Below, piece by piece: positions 9,053 through 17,868 of a stretch of 61,202 nucleotides of DNA. This DNA comes from an uncultured Rhodospirillales bacterium (GTDB lineage Bacteria; Pseudomonadota; Alphaproteobacteria; Reyranellales; Reyranellaceae): positions 1 to 61,202 of the forward strand of contig CADECW010000024.1 of the NCBI GenBank assembly GCA_902825855.1, written 5' to 3'. Under the pieces are notes generated by a model that ran no database searches, was not told where the DNA came from, and saw nothing but the letters and a program-made list of their open reading frames with translations. Position 1 is the first letter of the stretch; each line of letters starts with the position of its first letter. The position numbers and the translations under genes are program-made.

Positions 9053-9862
9053 ATGACCGGCCGCGTCGCCTGGCCGGCGCTGCCCGCGCTGATCCTGCTG
9101 TTCGTGTTCTTCCTCTTCCCCGTCGTGCGCATGCTGGGTTTGAGCCTCGAGGGCGGCACCCTGGAGTGGTACGCCAAGGCGCTGGGCGAAGGCCTGTATC
9201 TGCGGGTAATGTGGAACACCTTCGAGATCGCCCTGCTGGTTACGCTGTTCTGTCTGGTGCTGGGCTATCCGCTGGGATTCCTGATCGCCACCACGACGCC
9301 GACCTGGGCCACGTTGGGCTTCATCTTCGTGCTGCTGCCGCTCTGGACTTCGGTCCTGGTACGAACCTACGCCTGGATGGTGCTGCTCGGCCGCAACGGC
9401 GTGTTCAATCGCCTGCTGATGGATTGGGGCATTACCAGCGATCCGATCCCGATGCTGCACAATTTCACCGGCGTGCTGATCGGCATGGTCCATGTCCTGC
9501 TGCCCTACATGGTCCTGCCGATATACGGTGCGGTGCGGCGGGTCGATCCGGCGGTGGTCGCGGCGGCGGCGGGGTTGGGCGCCTCGAACTGGCGTATCTT
9601 CTGGCGCATCTACATTCCCCTTACGGTGTCCGGCATCTTCGCCGGCTGTGTGCTCGTGTTCGTGCTGTCGCTGGGCTTCTTCATCACGCCGGCGCTGTTG
9701 GGTGGCGGCCGGGTCATCATGATCGCCGTGCTGATCGAGCAGCAGGTGCGTGAAGCGTTGAACTGGCCGTTCGCCGCCGCGCTATCTGCGGTCCTGCTTG
9801 TGGCGACCTTCGCCGTCTATGCGCTCGCGCAGCGCATCAGTCAGCCGGAGGCCAGAACGTGA
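9053..9862 (+). CDS. ABC transporter permease, PotB-like
   Basis: A 269-residue inner-membrane permease with about six transmembrane helices. The cytoplasmic EAA-type loop around VVAAAAGLGASNWRIFWRIYIPLT is the site that contacts the ATPase. It resembles the first permease of spermidine/putrescine-type importers. It lies between the ATPase gene and the second permease and is co-directional with both. Confidence 0.9.
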   Translation: MTGRVAWPALPALILLFVFFLFPVVRMLGLSLEGGTLEWYAKALGEGLYLRVMWNTFEIALLVTLFCLVLGYPLGFLIATTTPTWATLGFIFVLLPLWTSVLVRTYAWMVLLGRNGVFNRLLMDWGITSDPIPMLHNFTGVLIGMVHVLLPYMVLPIYGAVRRVDPAVVAAAAGLGASNWRIFWRIYIPLTVSGIFAGCVLVFVLSLGFFITPALLGGGRVIMIAVLIEQQVREALNWPFAAALSAVLLVATFAVYALAQRISQPEART

Positions 9863-9872
9863 GAGGCGCGAC

Positions 9873-10667
9873 ATGAAGGGCAAGCCGCTCAGCCGTCGCC
9901 TGCTGATCGCGGCCGGCGCGCTGATCTACTTCTTCCTGATGCTGCCGATCCTGGTGGTGTTCCCGATTTCGCTGAGTTCGGCGCCGTACCTGCAGTTCCC
10001 GCCGCCGGGCCTGTCGTGGCAGTGGTACGAGAGGTACCTCGACGACCCGCAATGGATCGACGCCACCTGGCGCTCGCTCTACATCGGCGGGGCCACGGCC
10101 GTGCTGGCCCTGCTGCTGGGGGTGCCGCTCGCCTTCAGCCTGGTGCGCGGCAGGTACCTGGGCCGGGCATTCGTCGATCGCCTGGCGCTGGCGCCCATCA
10201 TCGTGCCCACCATCATCCTTTCGGTGGCAGTCTATGGCGTGTTCGCCAAGCTCAAGCTGATCGGTGCTTGGTACGGGCTGGTGCTGGCGCACACGGTGCT
10301 GGCGCTGCCGTTCGTCGTGCTGGTGATGACGGCCGGCCTGCGCGATTTCGACCGGTCGCTCGAACAGGCGGCGGAAGGCCTGGGCGCCAGCCGCTGGCGG
10401 ACGCTGACCCGCGTGACCTTGCCGTTGCTGCGTCCGAGCCTGGTGTCGGCGGGTCTGCTCGCCTTCATTTCGTCGTTCGACGAGGTCGTCGTGGCGCTGT
10501 TCCTGGCCGGCGCCAACATGACGCTGCCCAAGAAGATGTTCGACAACATCCTGATGGAGATCGACCCGACCATTGCGTCGGTGTCGGTGATCCAGATCCT
10601 TCTGGTATCCGTCGTGATGGTGCTGATCGGCCGCTTTGGTCGCGGTCTCCGAGACAGCGCGCGGTAG
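9873..10667 (+). CDS. ABC transporter permease, PotC-like
   Basis: A 264-residue inner-membrane permease with about six helices. The EAA loop is AAEGLGASRWRTLTRVTLP. It forms the heteromeric channel with the PotB-like partner. The ATG at 9873 gives the usual short cytoplasmic N-terminus (MKGKPLSRR), ten bases after the preceding stop. The stop is 9 bases before the FAD oxidoreductase start. Confidence 0.9.
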   Translation: MKGKPLSRRLLIAAGALIYFFLMLPILVVFPISLSSAPYLQFPPPGLSWQWYERYLDDPQWIDATWRSLYIGGATAVLALLLGVPLAFSLVRGRYLGRAFVDRLALAPIIVPTIILSVAVYGVFAKLKLIGAWYGLVLAHTVLALPFVVLVMTAGLRDFDRSLEQAAEGLGASRWRTLTRVTLPLLRPSLVSAGLLAFISSFDEVVVALFLAGANMTLPKKMFDNILMEIDPTIASVSVIQILLVSVVMVLIGRFGRGLRDSAR

Positions 10668-10676
10668 GAGAGCAGC

Positions 10677-12005
10677 ATGGCTGATTCCGTCTTCCACAAG
10701 GACTTCAAGTCGATGCCGTGGTGGTGGGAATGGTGGCATCCCAACACCGAGCTGTCGCAGGACCCGCCGCGCAAGTGCGACGTGCTGGTGGTCGGGGCGG
10801 GCTATGGAGGCCTGTCGACGGCGCTGGAACTGGCGCGATCGGGCGTCGAGGTCGTGGTGCTGGAGCGCGGTGCCTTCGGCGACGGCGCCAGCACGCGCAA
10901 CGGCGGCGGGGTGAGCGGCGGCACGACGCTGGGCAAGGGCTTCTCCGGCAAGGGCGTGCGCAGCGATCCCGAGGAGTGGAAGAAGGTGATGACGCGCATG
11001 CTGAGCGACGCAGCCGATTCGCTCAGCCAGGTCGAGACCGTCATCCAGCGCGAGGGCATCGAGTGCTACTGGCGGATGAACGGCCGTTTCAGCGGCGCCT
11101 TCACGCCCAGGCACTATGCGGAGCAGGCGGCCAAGGTCGGCACCTATAATAAGAGCGCCGGACTCGGCACCTACATGGTGCCGCGCGAGCAGCAGCGCGA
11201 GGAGATCGCTTCGGACTACTACTACGGCGGCATGGTGGTGGAGCGCACGGGCCAGCTTCACCCGGCGCTCTACTACGGCGGTCTGCTCAAGGCGGCGCAC
11301 AAGGCAGGCGCCAGGCTATGCGCCCGGTGCGATGCGGAGAAAATCGAGCGCAGGACCGGCGGATTTACCGTGCTCACGAACAAGGGACCTATCGAGGCGC
11401 GCGAGGTGGTGATCGCCACCAACGGCTATACCGGCGACGTGACGCCGACCCTGAAACGCCGGCTCGTGCCGGTCGCGAGCCACATCATCGCGACCGAAGA
11501 ACTGCCCGAAGACCTGGTCAAGAGCCTGATCCCGAAGGGCCGCGTCGTCAGCGATACCAAGCGCGTACTCTGCTACTATCGACGCTCGCCGGACGACAAG
11601 CGCGTGATCTTCGGCGGGCGTGCGCGCTTCACCCAGGTTACGCCGGAGGTGAGCGCGCCGGTGCTGCATCGCTACATGCTCGAACGCTGGCCGCAACTCG
11701 AGGGCACGAAGGTCACGCATGCCTGGACAGGCAACGTGGCGTTCGCCTTCGACTTCCTGCCCCACATGGGCCAGGAGCAGGGCATGCACTACCTGATGGC
11801 GTGCAACGGGTCGGGCGTCGCCATGATGTCCTACCTCGGATACCAGACCGCGCGAAAGATCGCCGGCGGCTCGAACGCACCCATCAACGCCTTCGACGGC
11901 CAGGATTTCCCGACCGTGCCGTTCTACAGCGGAAACCCGTGGTTCCTGCCCATGGTCGGCGCCTGGTACCGCACCCGAGATTGGTGGGATCGACTGACGG
12001 CGTAA
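10677..12005 (+). CDS. FAD-dependent amine oxidoreductase (DAO / PuuB-like)
   Basis: A 442-residue flavoprotein of the D-amino-acid-oxidase fold. The dinucleotide motif VVGAGYGGLSTALELA is at about residues 40-55, followed by VVVLERGAFGDGASTRNGGG typical of the glycine-oxidase/gamma-glutamylputrescine-oxidase group. The conserved WTGNVAFAFDFLPHMG segment lies in the substrate domain. Its place at the end of a polyamine-type ABC operon suggests that it oxidises the imported amine or its gamma-glutamyl conjugate; this is inferred from context. It starts with ATG after an AGGAGAGC ribosome-binding site. Confidence 0.88.
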   Translation: MADSVFHKDFKSMPWWWEWWHPNTELSQDPPRKCDVLVVGAGYGGLSTALELARSGVEVVVLERGAFGDGASTRNGGGVSGGTTLGKGFSGKGVRSDPEEWKKVMTRMLSDAADSLSQVETVIQREGIECYWRMNGRFSGAFTPRHYAEQAAKVGTYNKSAGLGTYMVPREQQREEIASDYYYGGMVVERTGQLHPALYYGGLLKAAHKAGARLCARCDAEKIERRTGGFTVLTNKGPIEAREVVIATNGYTGDVTPTLKRRLVPVASHIIATEELPEDLVKSLIPKGRVVSDTKRVLCYYRRSPDDKRVIFGGRARFTQVTPEVSAPVLHRYMLERWPQLEGTKVTHAWTGNVAFAFDFLPHMGQEQGMHYLMACNGSGVAMMSYLGYQTARKIAGGSNAPINAFDGQDFPTVPFYSGNPWFLPMVGAWYRTRDWWDRLTA

Positions 12006-12103
12006 CTCCTTCTTTGCCTCGGCGTTTCCGGAGTATCTGGCATCCATGGGGCGTCGGGATCACATCTCCGGGACATCCTGGGGTCGCAAGTTGGAGAGGC
12101 AGC

Positions 12104-12319
12104 ATGAGTCGCGACGGCAAGTCCTCGCCCGGCACCGCCCGCGATGCGGCGGCGATCCTGAATTTCGAACCGCAGCGCCTCGGGACGATCGGCGGAATCG
12201 ACGGGTGCTGGGTGCCGATGACGTTCATCCGCCGAGCCAAGCGTGTGGCCGCAAGCGCGCTATTGCGGACCGCCGACGGACTGGAGAACAAGCCGACAAG
12301 GCGCCGGAGGCGGCGATAA
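12104..12319 (+). CDS. Small hypothetical protein
   Basis: A 71-residue basic open frame in the 360-base gap between the oxidoreductase and the convergent GST gene. GGAGAGG lies five bases before the ATG, a good ribosome-binding site. The product ends in a run of arginines and shows the segment GTIGGIDGCWVPMTFI, which looks protein-like, but I recognise no family. The rest of the gap shows nothing clear. Confidence 0.4.
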   Translation: MSRDGKSSPGTARDAAAILNFEPQRLGTIGGIDGCWVPMTFIRRAKRVAASALLRTADGLENKPTRRRRRR

Positions 12320-12365
12320 CCCGCTCCCTCATCGTTGCCCTGAAAGTCCACCGCACTGGAGCAGG

Positions 12366-13436
12366 TCAGGTCATGGCGAAGGCGGGCACTCGCTCTGCCT
12401 CGCCCGGCGCGAAGGCGAGGGCATTCCAGAAGCCGGCTTCCTCGAGCAGCGGCCTCACGATCTGGCGATCGCCGTAGGGTAGTTCGGCGAACATATGCTT
12501 CAGCCACAGCCAGCATCGTGCGACCTCGGGGCGCCCGAAGCCGGTGATGCGCACGCCCTCGACCTCATAGCTGGCGGGCTGTCGATTGCCCGCGACGGCG
12601 TCGCTCACGCCGGCCATCATCGGCAGCAGCGTACGGCCGGCGAGCACGACCAGGGCTCGCACCGTTTCATTGACTGCAGCAACAGACCATGTGCCTTCGT
12701 GGCCCGACAGATCGTCGACGTACTGTGTCCACTGGAAAAGCCGCACGGCGCGCTCGCGCAGGATCTTCGACGGCGTCGGATCGATGACGAACTGTGAGAG
12801 CATGCCGTAGAGGCCGAAATCGGCGATCGACGGCCGCTCGCCGAACAGGAAGAGCTGCCGCGAGAGGCCCGCTTCAAGCACGTCGAGCATTGCCGCATAG
12901 TGATCGAGGAAGATCGGCATGAGCGCAGGATCGCCGGCTCCGACGATGGTGCGCAGCTTCTGCTGCCGTTCGGTGAAGCGGGCCATGCCGGCCGATAGCT
13001 CGTCCTCGCCGGCGGCGCCGAGCCAGCCATGCATCTGCCGACGGGCGCAGAATGCGACGTCTTCCTCGGAGGTCCAGCGGAAGGCGAGCAACGGCAGGGG
13101 CAGCCACTCGTCCGCGAAGTCCTCGATCAGTCGCGCCAGAAACCGTGTCGCCGGAGTCGGCGGCAGCACCGAGCGATCGTCCACATGTCGCAACTCGAGC
13201 TCGTGGATGATCGGCGTCGAATCGGTCCATGGCGTGCCGTCGGGAAACAGCACGATCGGCAGCATCTGCTTGCCGAAGCGCCGCAGCTTCTCGGTCTGGC
13301 CGGTCCCGTCCCAGCCGCCCAGCGCAATCACCCAGTCGTGCGGAATGCGGCGGTAGCGCATCACCGCCCGCAACTTGTGGGAGTAGGGCGAGCCCGGTCC
13401 GCCGAAGATTCGATAGCGGTCGCGGGGCTCGTTCAT
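12366..13436 (-). CDS. Glutathione S-transferase-like protein
   Basis: A 356-residue protein beginning with a thioredoxin-like fold (YRIFGGPGSPYSHKLRAVMR) and the cis-proline region WTDSTPIIHELE, which is the glutathione-binding half of GSTs. A long helical C-terminal part follows, more than 100 residues beyond a classical GST. The substrate is unknown. Its ATG is 7 bases after the metC stop, so it is the last gene of a long co-directional sulfur-related run. Confidence 0.8.
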   Translation of the reverse strand: MNEPRDRYRIFGGPGSPYSHKLRAVMRYRRIPHDWVIALGGWDGTGQTEKLRRFGKQMLPIVLFPDGTPWTDSTPIIHELELRHVDDRSVLPPTPATRFLARLIEDFADEWLPLPLLAFRWTSEEDVAFCARRQMHGWLGAAGEDELSAGMARFTERQQKLRTIVGAGDPALMPIFLDHYAAMLDVLEAGLSRQLFLFGERPSIADFGLYGMLSQFVIDPTPSKILRERAVRLFQWTQYVDDLSGHEGTWSVAAVNETVRALVVLAGRTLLPMMAGVSDAVAGNRQPASYEVEGVRITGFGRPEVARCWLWLKHMFAELPYGDRQIVRPLLEEAGFWNALAFAPGEAERVPAFAMT

Positions 13437-13443
13437 GCCGCGG

Positions 13444-14637
13444 TCAGGCGTTGTGCGCCCGGTTCAGCCGGTCGAACCCCTCGGCGAGGTCGGTCTTGAG
13501 ATCCTCGACATCCTCCAGGCCGATATGGACGCGCAGGATGTGCTTGTTCTTGGGCCATGGCACCGCGGTGCGGTAGTTGTCGGGATGCGCCGGGATCATC
13601 AGGCTCTCGTAGCCGCCCCAGCTCGCGCCCATGCCGAAGATGTCCATGCCATCGAGCATCGCCGCCAGCGCGTTGCGGCTGTAGCCGTCGCGCAGGGTAA
13701 AGGAGAACAAGCCGGACGAGCCCTTGAACTGGCGCTTCCAGTTGTCGTGGCCGGGGCAGTCGGGCAGCGCGGGATGCAGCACCCGGTCGACCTCGGGTCG
13801 GCCTTTCAGCCAGTGGGCGATCTCCACGCCGCTCTTCTCGTGATGGCGCAGGCGCACCGCCATGGTGCGAAGACCACGCAGCGCCAGGTAGCAGTCGTCG
13901 GGCGCGGCATGAAAGCCGAAGTTCTGGCAGGCCGTCTTGGCCGTCTCGAACATCTGCCGCGTGGCGCAGCCGATGATGCCCATCATCGCGTCGGAGTGGC
14001 CGACGATGTACTTGGTGCCGGCGTGAATCGAGAGGTCGCAGCCATGGTCGAACGGCTTGAAGTAGAGCGGGGTCGCCCAGGTGTTGTCGATCATCACTGT
14101 GGCGCCATGCTGCTTGGCGACCGTGGCAATGGCGTCGACGTCCTGCACCTCGAAGGTCTGCGAGCCCGGCGCCTCGAGATAGACGACCTTGGTGTTGGGC
14201 TGGATCAGCTTCTCGATGTCCTTGCCGATCATCGGATCGAAGAACGTCGTTTCGACGCCGAAATTCTTGAGCGTGGTATTGGCGAAGCGCCGCGCCGGAC
14301 CGTAGGCGTTGTCGGTCAGCAGCATGTGGTCGCCGGTTTTCAGGAAGCCCACGATCGCGCCGGTGACGGCGGCCAGGCCCGACTGTACCGCGATCGAGCG
14401 ATGCGCGCCCTCGATGGCGGCGACGGCGTCCTCAAGGGCCTTCTGGGTCGGCGTGCCGTTGCGACCGTAGCCGAAGCCCTCGAATGGCACACGGTTCTCG
14501 AACTTCTCCATGGTCGGGGAGAGGATCGTCGAGGCGTGGTAGACCGGTGGATTGACGATGCCGAAATTGTTGGCGGGATCGCGGCCGGCCACGGCCAGAA
14601 CGGTGTCGGGTCTGGTATAAGTTTTCTTTGAGGTCAT
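13444..14637 (-). CDS. metC: Cystathionine beta-lyase (PLP enzyme)
   Basis: A 397-residue Cys/Met-metabolism PLP enzyme. The segment MIDNTWATPLYFKPFDHG holds the Asp that contacts the pyridine nitrogen, and SIHAGTKYIVGHSDAMMG contains the Schiff-base lysine. It most likely cleaves cystathionine to homocysteine, pyruvate and ammonia; related enzymes act on other cysteine conjugates. I chose the ATG at 14637 because MTSKKTYTRPDT gives the normal N-terminus and upstream sequence belongs to the GNAT gene. Confidence 0.9.
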   Translation of the reverse strand: MTSKKTYTRPDTVLAVAGRDPANNFGIVNPPVYHASTILSPTMEKFENRVPFEGFGYGRNGTPTQKALEDAVAAIEGAHRSIAVQSGLAAVTGAIVGFLKTGDHMLLTDNAYGPARRFANTTLKNFGVETTFFDPMIGKDIEKLIQPNTKVVYLEAPGSQTFEVQDVDAIATVAKQHGATVMIDNTWATPLYFKPFDHGCDLSIHAGTKYIVGHSDAMMGIIGCATRQMFETAKTACQNFGFHAAPDDCYLALRGLRTMAVRLRHHEKSGVEIAHWLKGRPEVDRVLHPALPDCPGHDNWKRQFKGSSGLFSFTLRDGYSRNALAAMLDGMDIFGMGASWGGYESLMIPAHPDNYRTAVPWPKNKHILRVHIGLEDVEDLKTDLAEGFDRLNRAHNA

Positions 14638-14659
14638 GAACCTCAATATGGCACAGCCC

Positions 14660-15250
14660 TTACTTCGGCGGCCAGCGATAGACCTCGGGCCACAGTACGC
14701 GAGGGTCGCGCAATTCCTTGCTTTCGCTGCGCACCGGGCGAAACCCTGCCTTGCAGTAGGTGTCGAGCGCCCGGGGATGATCGAGCGTGTTGGTGTTGAG
14801 ATCGATCCGGCTGACGCCTCGCGCAAAGATGCGCTCGATCGCGCGATCGAGCAGCCACGGGCCGATGCGCCGGCCGATATAGGGAAGGGTCAGGCCGAAG
14901 AAGACGAGTTCGTCGCCTCCCAACTCGAAATAGCCAACCAGCTCGCCGTCGTGACGGGCGGCGTGAAGCTCATGATCGGGCTGGTCGAGCAGCGCCTGCA
15001 GCGCCCTATCGGACAGCAGGCGGCGCTCATACCACAGCCAGGGACGGCCGACGCGATCGTAGAGCTCTCGATAGAGGCCCGCGGTAGGCGTCCGGACGTG
15101 CTCGATCGACACCTCGATGTCCGGCGCGCGGCCGCGTTGCGACCAGTCGGTGCGCACCATCTCGAGATGCGTGACCGTGATCGGCAGCCGCCCGTCGACG
15201 CGCGGCGGCGGCTGATGGGCGAAAAGCTCGAAGTCAGGTGTCGATGTCAT
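14660..15250 (-). CDS. GNAT family N-acetyltransferase
   Basis: A 196-residue acetyltransferase. The acetyl-CoA site lies around LPYIGRRIGPWLLDRAIERIF, where the usual G-x-G loop is changed to GRRIG, followed by the DLNTNTLDHPRALDTYCKAG segment typical of motif B. The ATG at 15250 was chosen because it sits 23 bases after the preceding sulfurtransferase gene. The substrate is unknown; the neighbours suggest cysteine conjugates as one possibility. Confidence 0.82.
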   Translation of the reverse strand: MTSTPDFELFAHQPPPRVDGRLPITVTHLEMVRTDWSQRGRAPDIEVSIEHVRTPTAGLYRELYDRVGRPWLWYERRLLSDRALQALLDQPDHELHAARHDGELVGYFELGGDELVFFGLTLPYIGRRIGPWLLDRAIERIFARGVSRIDLNTNTLDHPRALDTYCKAGFRPVRSESKELRDPRVLWPEVYRWPPK

Positions 15251-15273
15251 CACCGTGCGGTGCCGCGGGTCCC

Positions 15274-16131
15274 TCAGGCGCCTGTGACGATCGGCGTATC
15301 GGCGCGGCCGCCCCATTCGGTCCAGGAGCCGTCGTAGACGGCTGTCTCCGGCGCACCCGTCAGGTAGAGGCCGAGGGCGACGACACAGGCCGTGACTCCC
15401 GAGCCGCAGCTTGCCGTCACCTTCTTCGACGGGTCGATACCCGAGGCGGCAATGCGGGCAGCGAGCTTGTCGGCGGGCAGCATCGTGCCGGTCTTGGGAT
15501 CGAGCAGCTCATTGTAGGGAAGGTTGTAAGCGCCCGGCATGTGGCCGACACGCAGACCGGCGCGCGGCTCCGGGACTTCGCCCCGGAAGCGGTTGGCGGC
15601 GCGCGCATCGACGATCTGCTCGCGCTTGCTGTCGATCAGGCCGAACACGTCGTCGACCGAGCGCACAAGCGTGTTGTTCAGCCGCGCGGTGAAGTGCCGG
15701 TCGCGCGGCGGCGTCGGATCGTCGGTGACCGGCCGGCCCTCGCTCATCCACTTGGGAAGTCCGCCGTCCAGCACCGCGACGTCCTTGTGGCCCATCGTGC
15801 GGAACATCCACCACACACGGCAGGCACCGGTCATCGGCGTAGTGTCGTAGACCACGATCTTGCTGCCGTCGCCCAGCCCGAGCTTGCGCACGCGGGAGGA
15901 GAACTTTTCCGGCGTGGGCAGCATGTGGGGAAGGGGGCTCGACGTGTCGGCGATCTCGTCGATGTCGAAGAACACCGCGCCGGGGATGTGCTGGTTGACG
16001 TATTCGGTCTTGGGATCGCGCTTGGCCGCGGGCAGGTAGAACGAGCCGTCGACGACACGGACGTCCGGGGCGTCGAGCCGGGCGGCAAGCCAATCGGTCG
16101 AGACCAGGGCGTCAGGCCTTGCGTATTCCAT
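15274..16131 (-). CDS. sseA: 3-mercaptopyruvate / thiosulfate sulfurtransferase
   Basis: A 285-residue tandem rhodanese. The first, inactive domain spans about residues 1-135 and the second carries the nucleophile C242 in SCGSGVTACV. CGSGVT is the loop typical of 3-mercaptopyruvate sulfurtransferases, whereas thiosulfate sulfurtransferases usually have CRKGVT. It would transfer sulfur from 3-mercaptopyruvate to a thiol or cyanide acceptor, linking it to cysteine breakdown with the adjoining metC and cysK genes. Confidence 0.92.
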   Translation of the reverse strand: MEYARPDALVSTDWLAARLDAPDVRVVDGSFYLPAAKRDPKTEYVNQHIPGAVFFDIDEIADTSSPLPHMLPTPEKFSSRVRKLGLGDGSKIVVYDTTPMTGACRVWWMFRTMGHKDVAVLDGGLPKWMSEGRPVTDDPTPPRDRHFTARLNNTLVRSVDDVFGLIDSKREQIVDARAANRFRGEVPEPRAGLRVGHMPGAYNLPYNELLDPKTGTMLPADKLAARIAASGIDPSKKVTASCGSGVTACVVALGLYLTGAPETAVYDGSWTEWGGRADTPIVTGA

Positions 16132-16143
16132 TGGTAGTTCCCT

Positions 16144-16173
16144 TCATGAGGCGGACCTCGAGGTCCGCGCTTC
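16144..16173 (-). repeat. Dispersed palindromic repeat, copy 2
   Basis: GCGGACCTCGAGGTCCGC is a perfect palindrome at about 16151-16168. It lies in the 47-base gap between alaX and sseA. On the minus strand it reads GCGGACCTCGAGGTCCGC then CTCATGA, matching the layout of the copy at 9001-9030. Confidence 0.5.
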
Positions 16174-16178
16174 GACGA

Positions 16179-16880
16179 CTACGGCAGAGCGATGATGAAC
16201 CGCCGATTCATCTTCCCCTTGTTCTCGATCTTGGTGCACTCGACGCGGCCGATCTCGGCGGTGCGCGCCACGTGCGTACCGCCGCACGCCTGCAGGTCGA
16301 CACCTTCGATCGACAGCAGCCGCACGCGACCGGCACCCATCGGCGGGCGCACGCTCATGGTCTTGACAAGTTCGGGCCGAGACGTGAGTTCCTCGTCGGT
16401 CACCCACTGCGGCGTCACCGGGCGGTCGACGACGAGGATCTTGTTGATCTCCTCCGTCACCCATTCCTTGGTCGGAACGTCGCCCTCCAGGTTGAAGTCG
16501 AGCCGGCTCTTCTCGGCATTGACCTGGCCCCCTGTGACGTTGCCCTTGATCACCGCCGACATGACATGCAACGCAGTGTGCATGCGCATGTGGCGATAGC
16601 GGCGTTCCCAGTCGAGACCCATCTGCAGCCTGGTGCCGACTGCAGGCCGCGGCGCATCGGGCGCCAGCACGTGCAGCACGTCGCCGCCCTCGGCCTTGAC
16701 CGAGTCGATGACCCGGGCCTCGCCGCCGTCCCAGCGGAGCACGCCGCTGTCGCCGGGCTGACCGCCGCCGGTCGGATAGAAGATGGTGCGGTCGAGCCGC
16801 ACACCGGACTCCTCCACGGCGGTGACCGTGGCGTCAGCGTCCTTGAGATAGGCGTCCTGTCGGAAGAGTTCTTCGACCAT
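16179..16880 (-). CDS. Alanyl-tRNA editing protein AlaX
   Basis: A 233-residue free-standing editing domain homologous to the C-terminal half of alanyl-tRNA synthetase. It hydrolyses Ser- or Gly-tRNA(Ala). The zinc ligands are visible as H101-T-A-L-H105 and C199-G-G-T-H203, the complete canonical set. The substrate-pocket segment FYPTGGGQPGD is at residues 34-44. I chose the ATG at 16880, which gives the standard N-terminus; the longer upstream frame is not typical of the family. Confidence 0.93.
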   Translation of the reverse strand: MVEELFRQDAYLKDADATVTAVEESGVRLDRTIFYPTGGGQPGDSGVLRWDGGEARVIDSVKAEGGDVLHVLAPDAPRPAVGTRLQMGLDWERRYRHMRMHTALHVMSAVIKGNVTGGQVNAEKSRLDFNLEGDVPTKEWVTEEINKILVVDRPVTPQWVTDEELTSRPELVKTMSVRPPMGAGRVRLLSIEGVDLQACGGTHVARTAEIGRVECTKIENKGKMNRRFIIALP

Positions 16881-16953
16881 GGCAGGGGATTTAGGGCCTG
16901 GGCCGCCATGGCTCAAGGCTTGATCTGGGGGGCGTTCGCGCAGCGACGCCCTC

Positions 16954-17868
16954 TCAGCCCCTTGCCAGCCGCGCCGCGACCTCTCGCGCCGCCGGCATCG
17001 ACGGTGCGGCGCCGAGCTGCTCGACGGAGCACGACGCCGCCGCACTGGCATAGCGGGCGGCCTCGGCCAGCGTCGCGCCCTTGGCCATGCGGGCGGCAAG
17101 AGCACCCACGAAACAGTCACCGGCGCCGGTCGTGTCCACGACCTTGGCCTTGAATGCCGGAACGGCGGCAACGCCATCGGCCGTGACGACCACGGCGCCG
17201 GATGCGCCCAAAGTCGCCACCACGCTGCGGGCGCCCTTGGCGCGAACCTTCTGGCAAGCCGCCACGACCTGACGCAGGGCGCTTGTACCGCGCACGGCGG
17301 AGCGCGTGGCCTGTGCAAGCTCGATCTCGTTCAGGACGGCGACATCGACCTGTTTCAGCAGATTGTCCGGGAAGGCCAGGAAGGGCGCGAGGTTCAGCAC
17401 CGTGCGCGCTCCGGCGGCGCGCGCTCGCCGCAGGACCGCCTGGGTCTCGGCAAGCGGTGTCTCGAATTGCGCCACCCAGACCTCGTCCGCGCGCGGCTCC
17501 TGGCGCACCATGTGCCGCGTGAAGTGAAGGTTGGCGCCCGAGGCGACCGTGATGGCGTTGTCCTTGGCCGCGACCTGGATGATCGCCACACCTGTCGCCG
17601 GCCCGTCGATCTCGCGTACGCCCGAGCTGTCGATATCGCTGTCGGCCAGGAAACCGCGCAGGCTGTTGGCGAAGGCGTCGTTGCCGACAGCACCGACCAT
17701 CGCCGTCGGCACACCCAGCCGCGCGGCGGCGACCGCCTGATTGAGGCCCTTGCCGCCGGGCAGGAACGACACCGTGGCACCCAGAAGGGTCTCTCCGGTC
17801 GCGGGCCGTCGCGCGCTCTGCACGACGACGTCCATGTTCAAGCTGCCGCAGACGACGACGCGACTCAT
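16954..17868 (-). CDS. rbsK: Ribokinase (PfkB family)
   Basis: A 304-residue PfkB-family sugar kinase. The N-terminal substrate loop is VSFLPGGKGLNQAVAAARLG and the C-terminal ATP/catalytic motif is VDTTGAGDCFVGAL, containing the catalytic Asp. It probably phosphorylates ribose or a nucleoside-derived sugar. The ATG at 17868 overlaps the kynureninase stop in ATGA form, which fixes the start and indicates coupled translation. No ribose transporter is nearby, so the sugar is not certain. Confidence 0.9.
   Translation of the reverse strand: MSRVVVCGSLNMDVVVQSARRPATGETLLGATVSFLPGGKGLNQAVAAARLGVPTAMVGAVGNDAFANSLRGFLADSDIDSSGVREIDGPATGVAIIQVAAKDNAITVASGANLHFTRHMVRQEPRADEVWVAQFETPLAETQAVLRRARAAGARTVLNLAPFLAFPDNLLKQVDVAVLNEIELAQATRSAVRGTSALRQVVAACQKVRAKGARSVVATLGASGAVVVTADGVAAVPAFKAKVVDTTGAGDCFVGALAARMAKGATLAEAARYASAAASCSVEQLGAAPSMPAAREVAARLARG

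Noticed and set aside
7865..9493. A 542-codon minus-strand frame across the ABC transporter genes
   Set aside because: It is antisense to the ATPase and permease genes and shows no recognisable domain.
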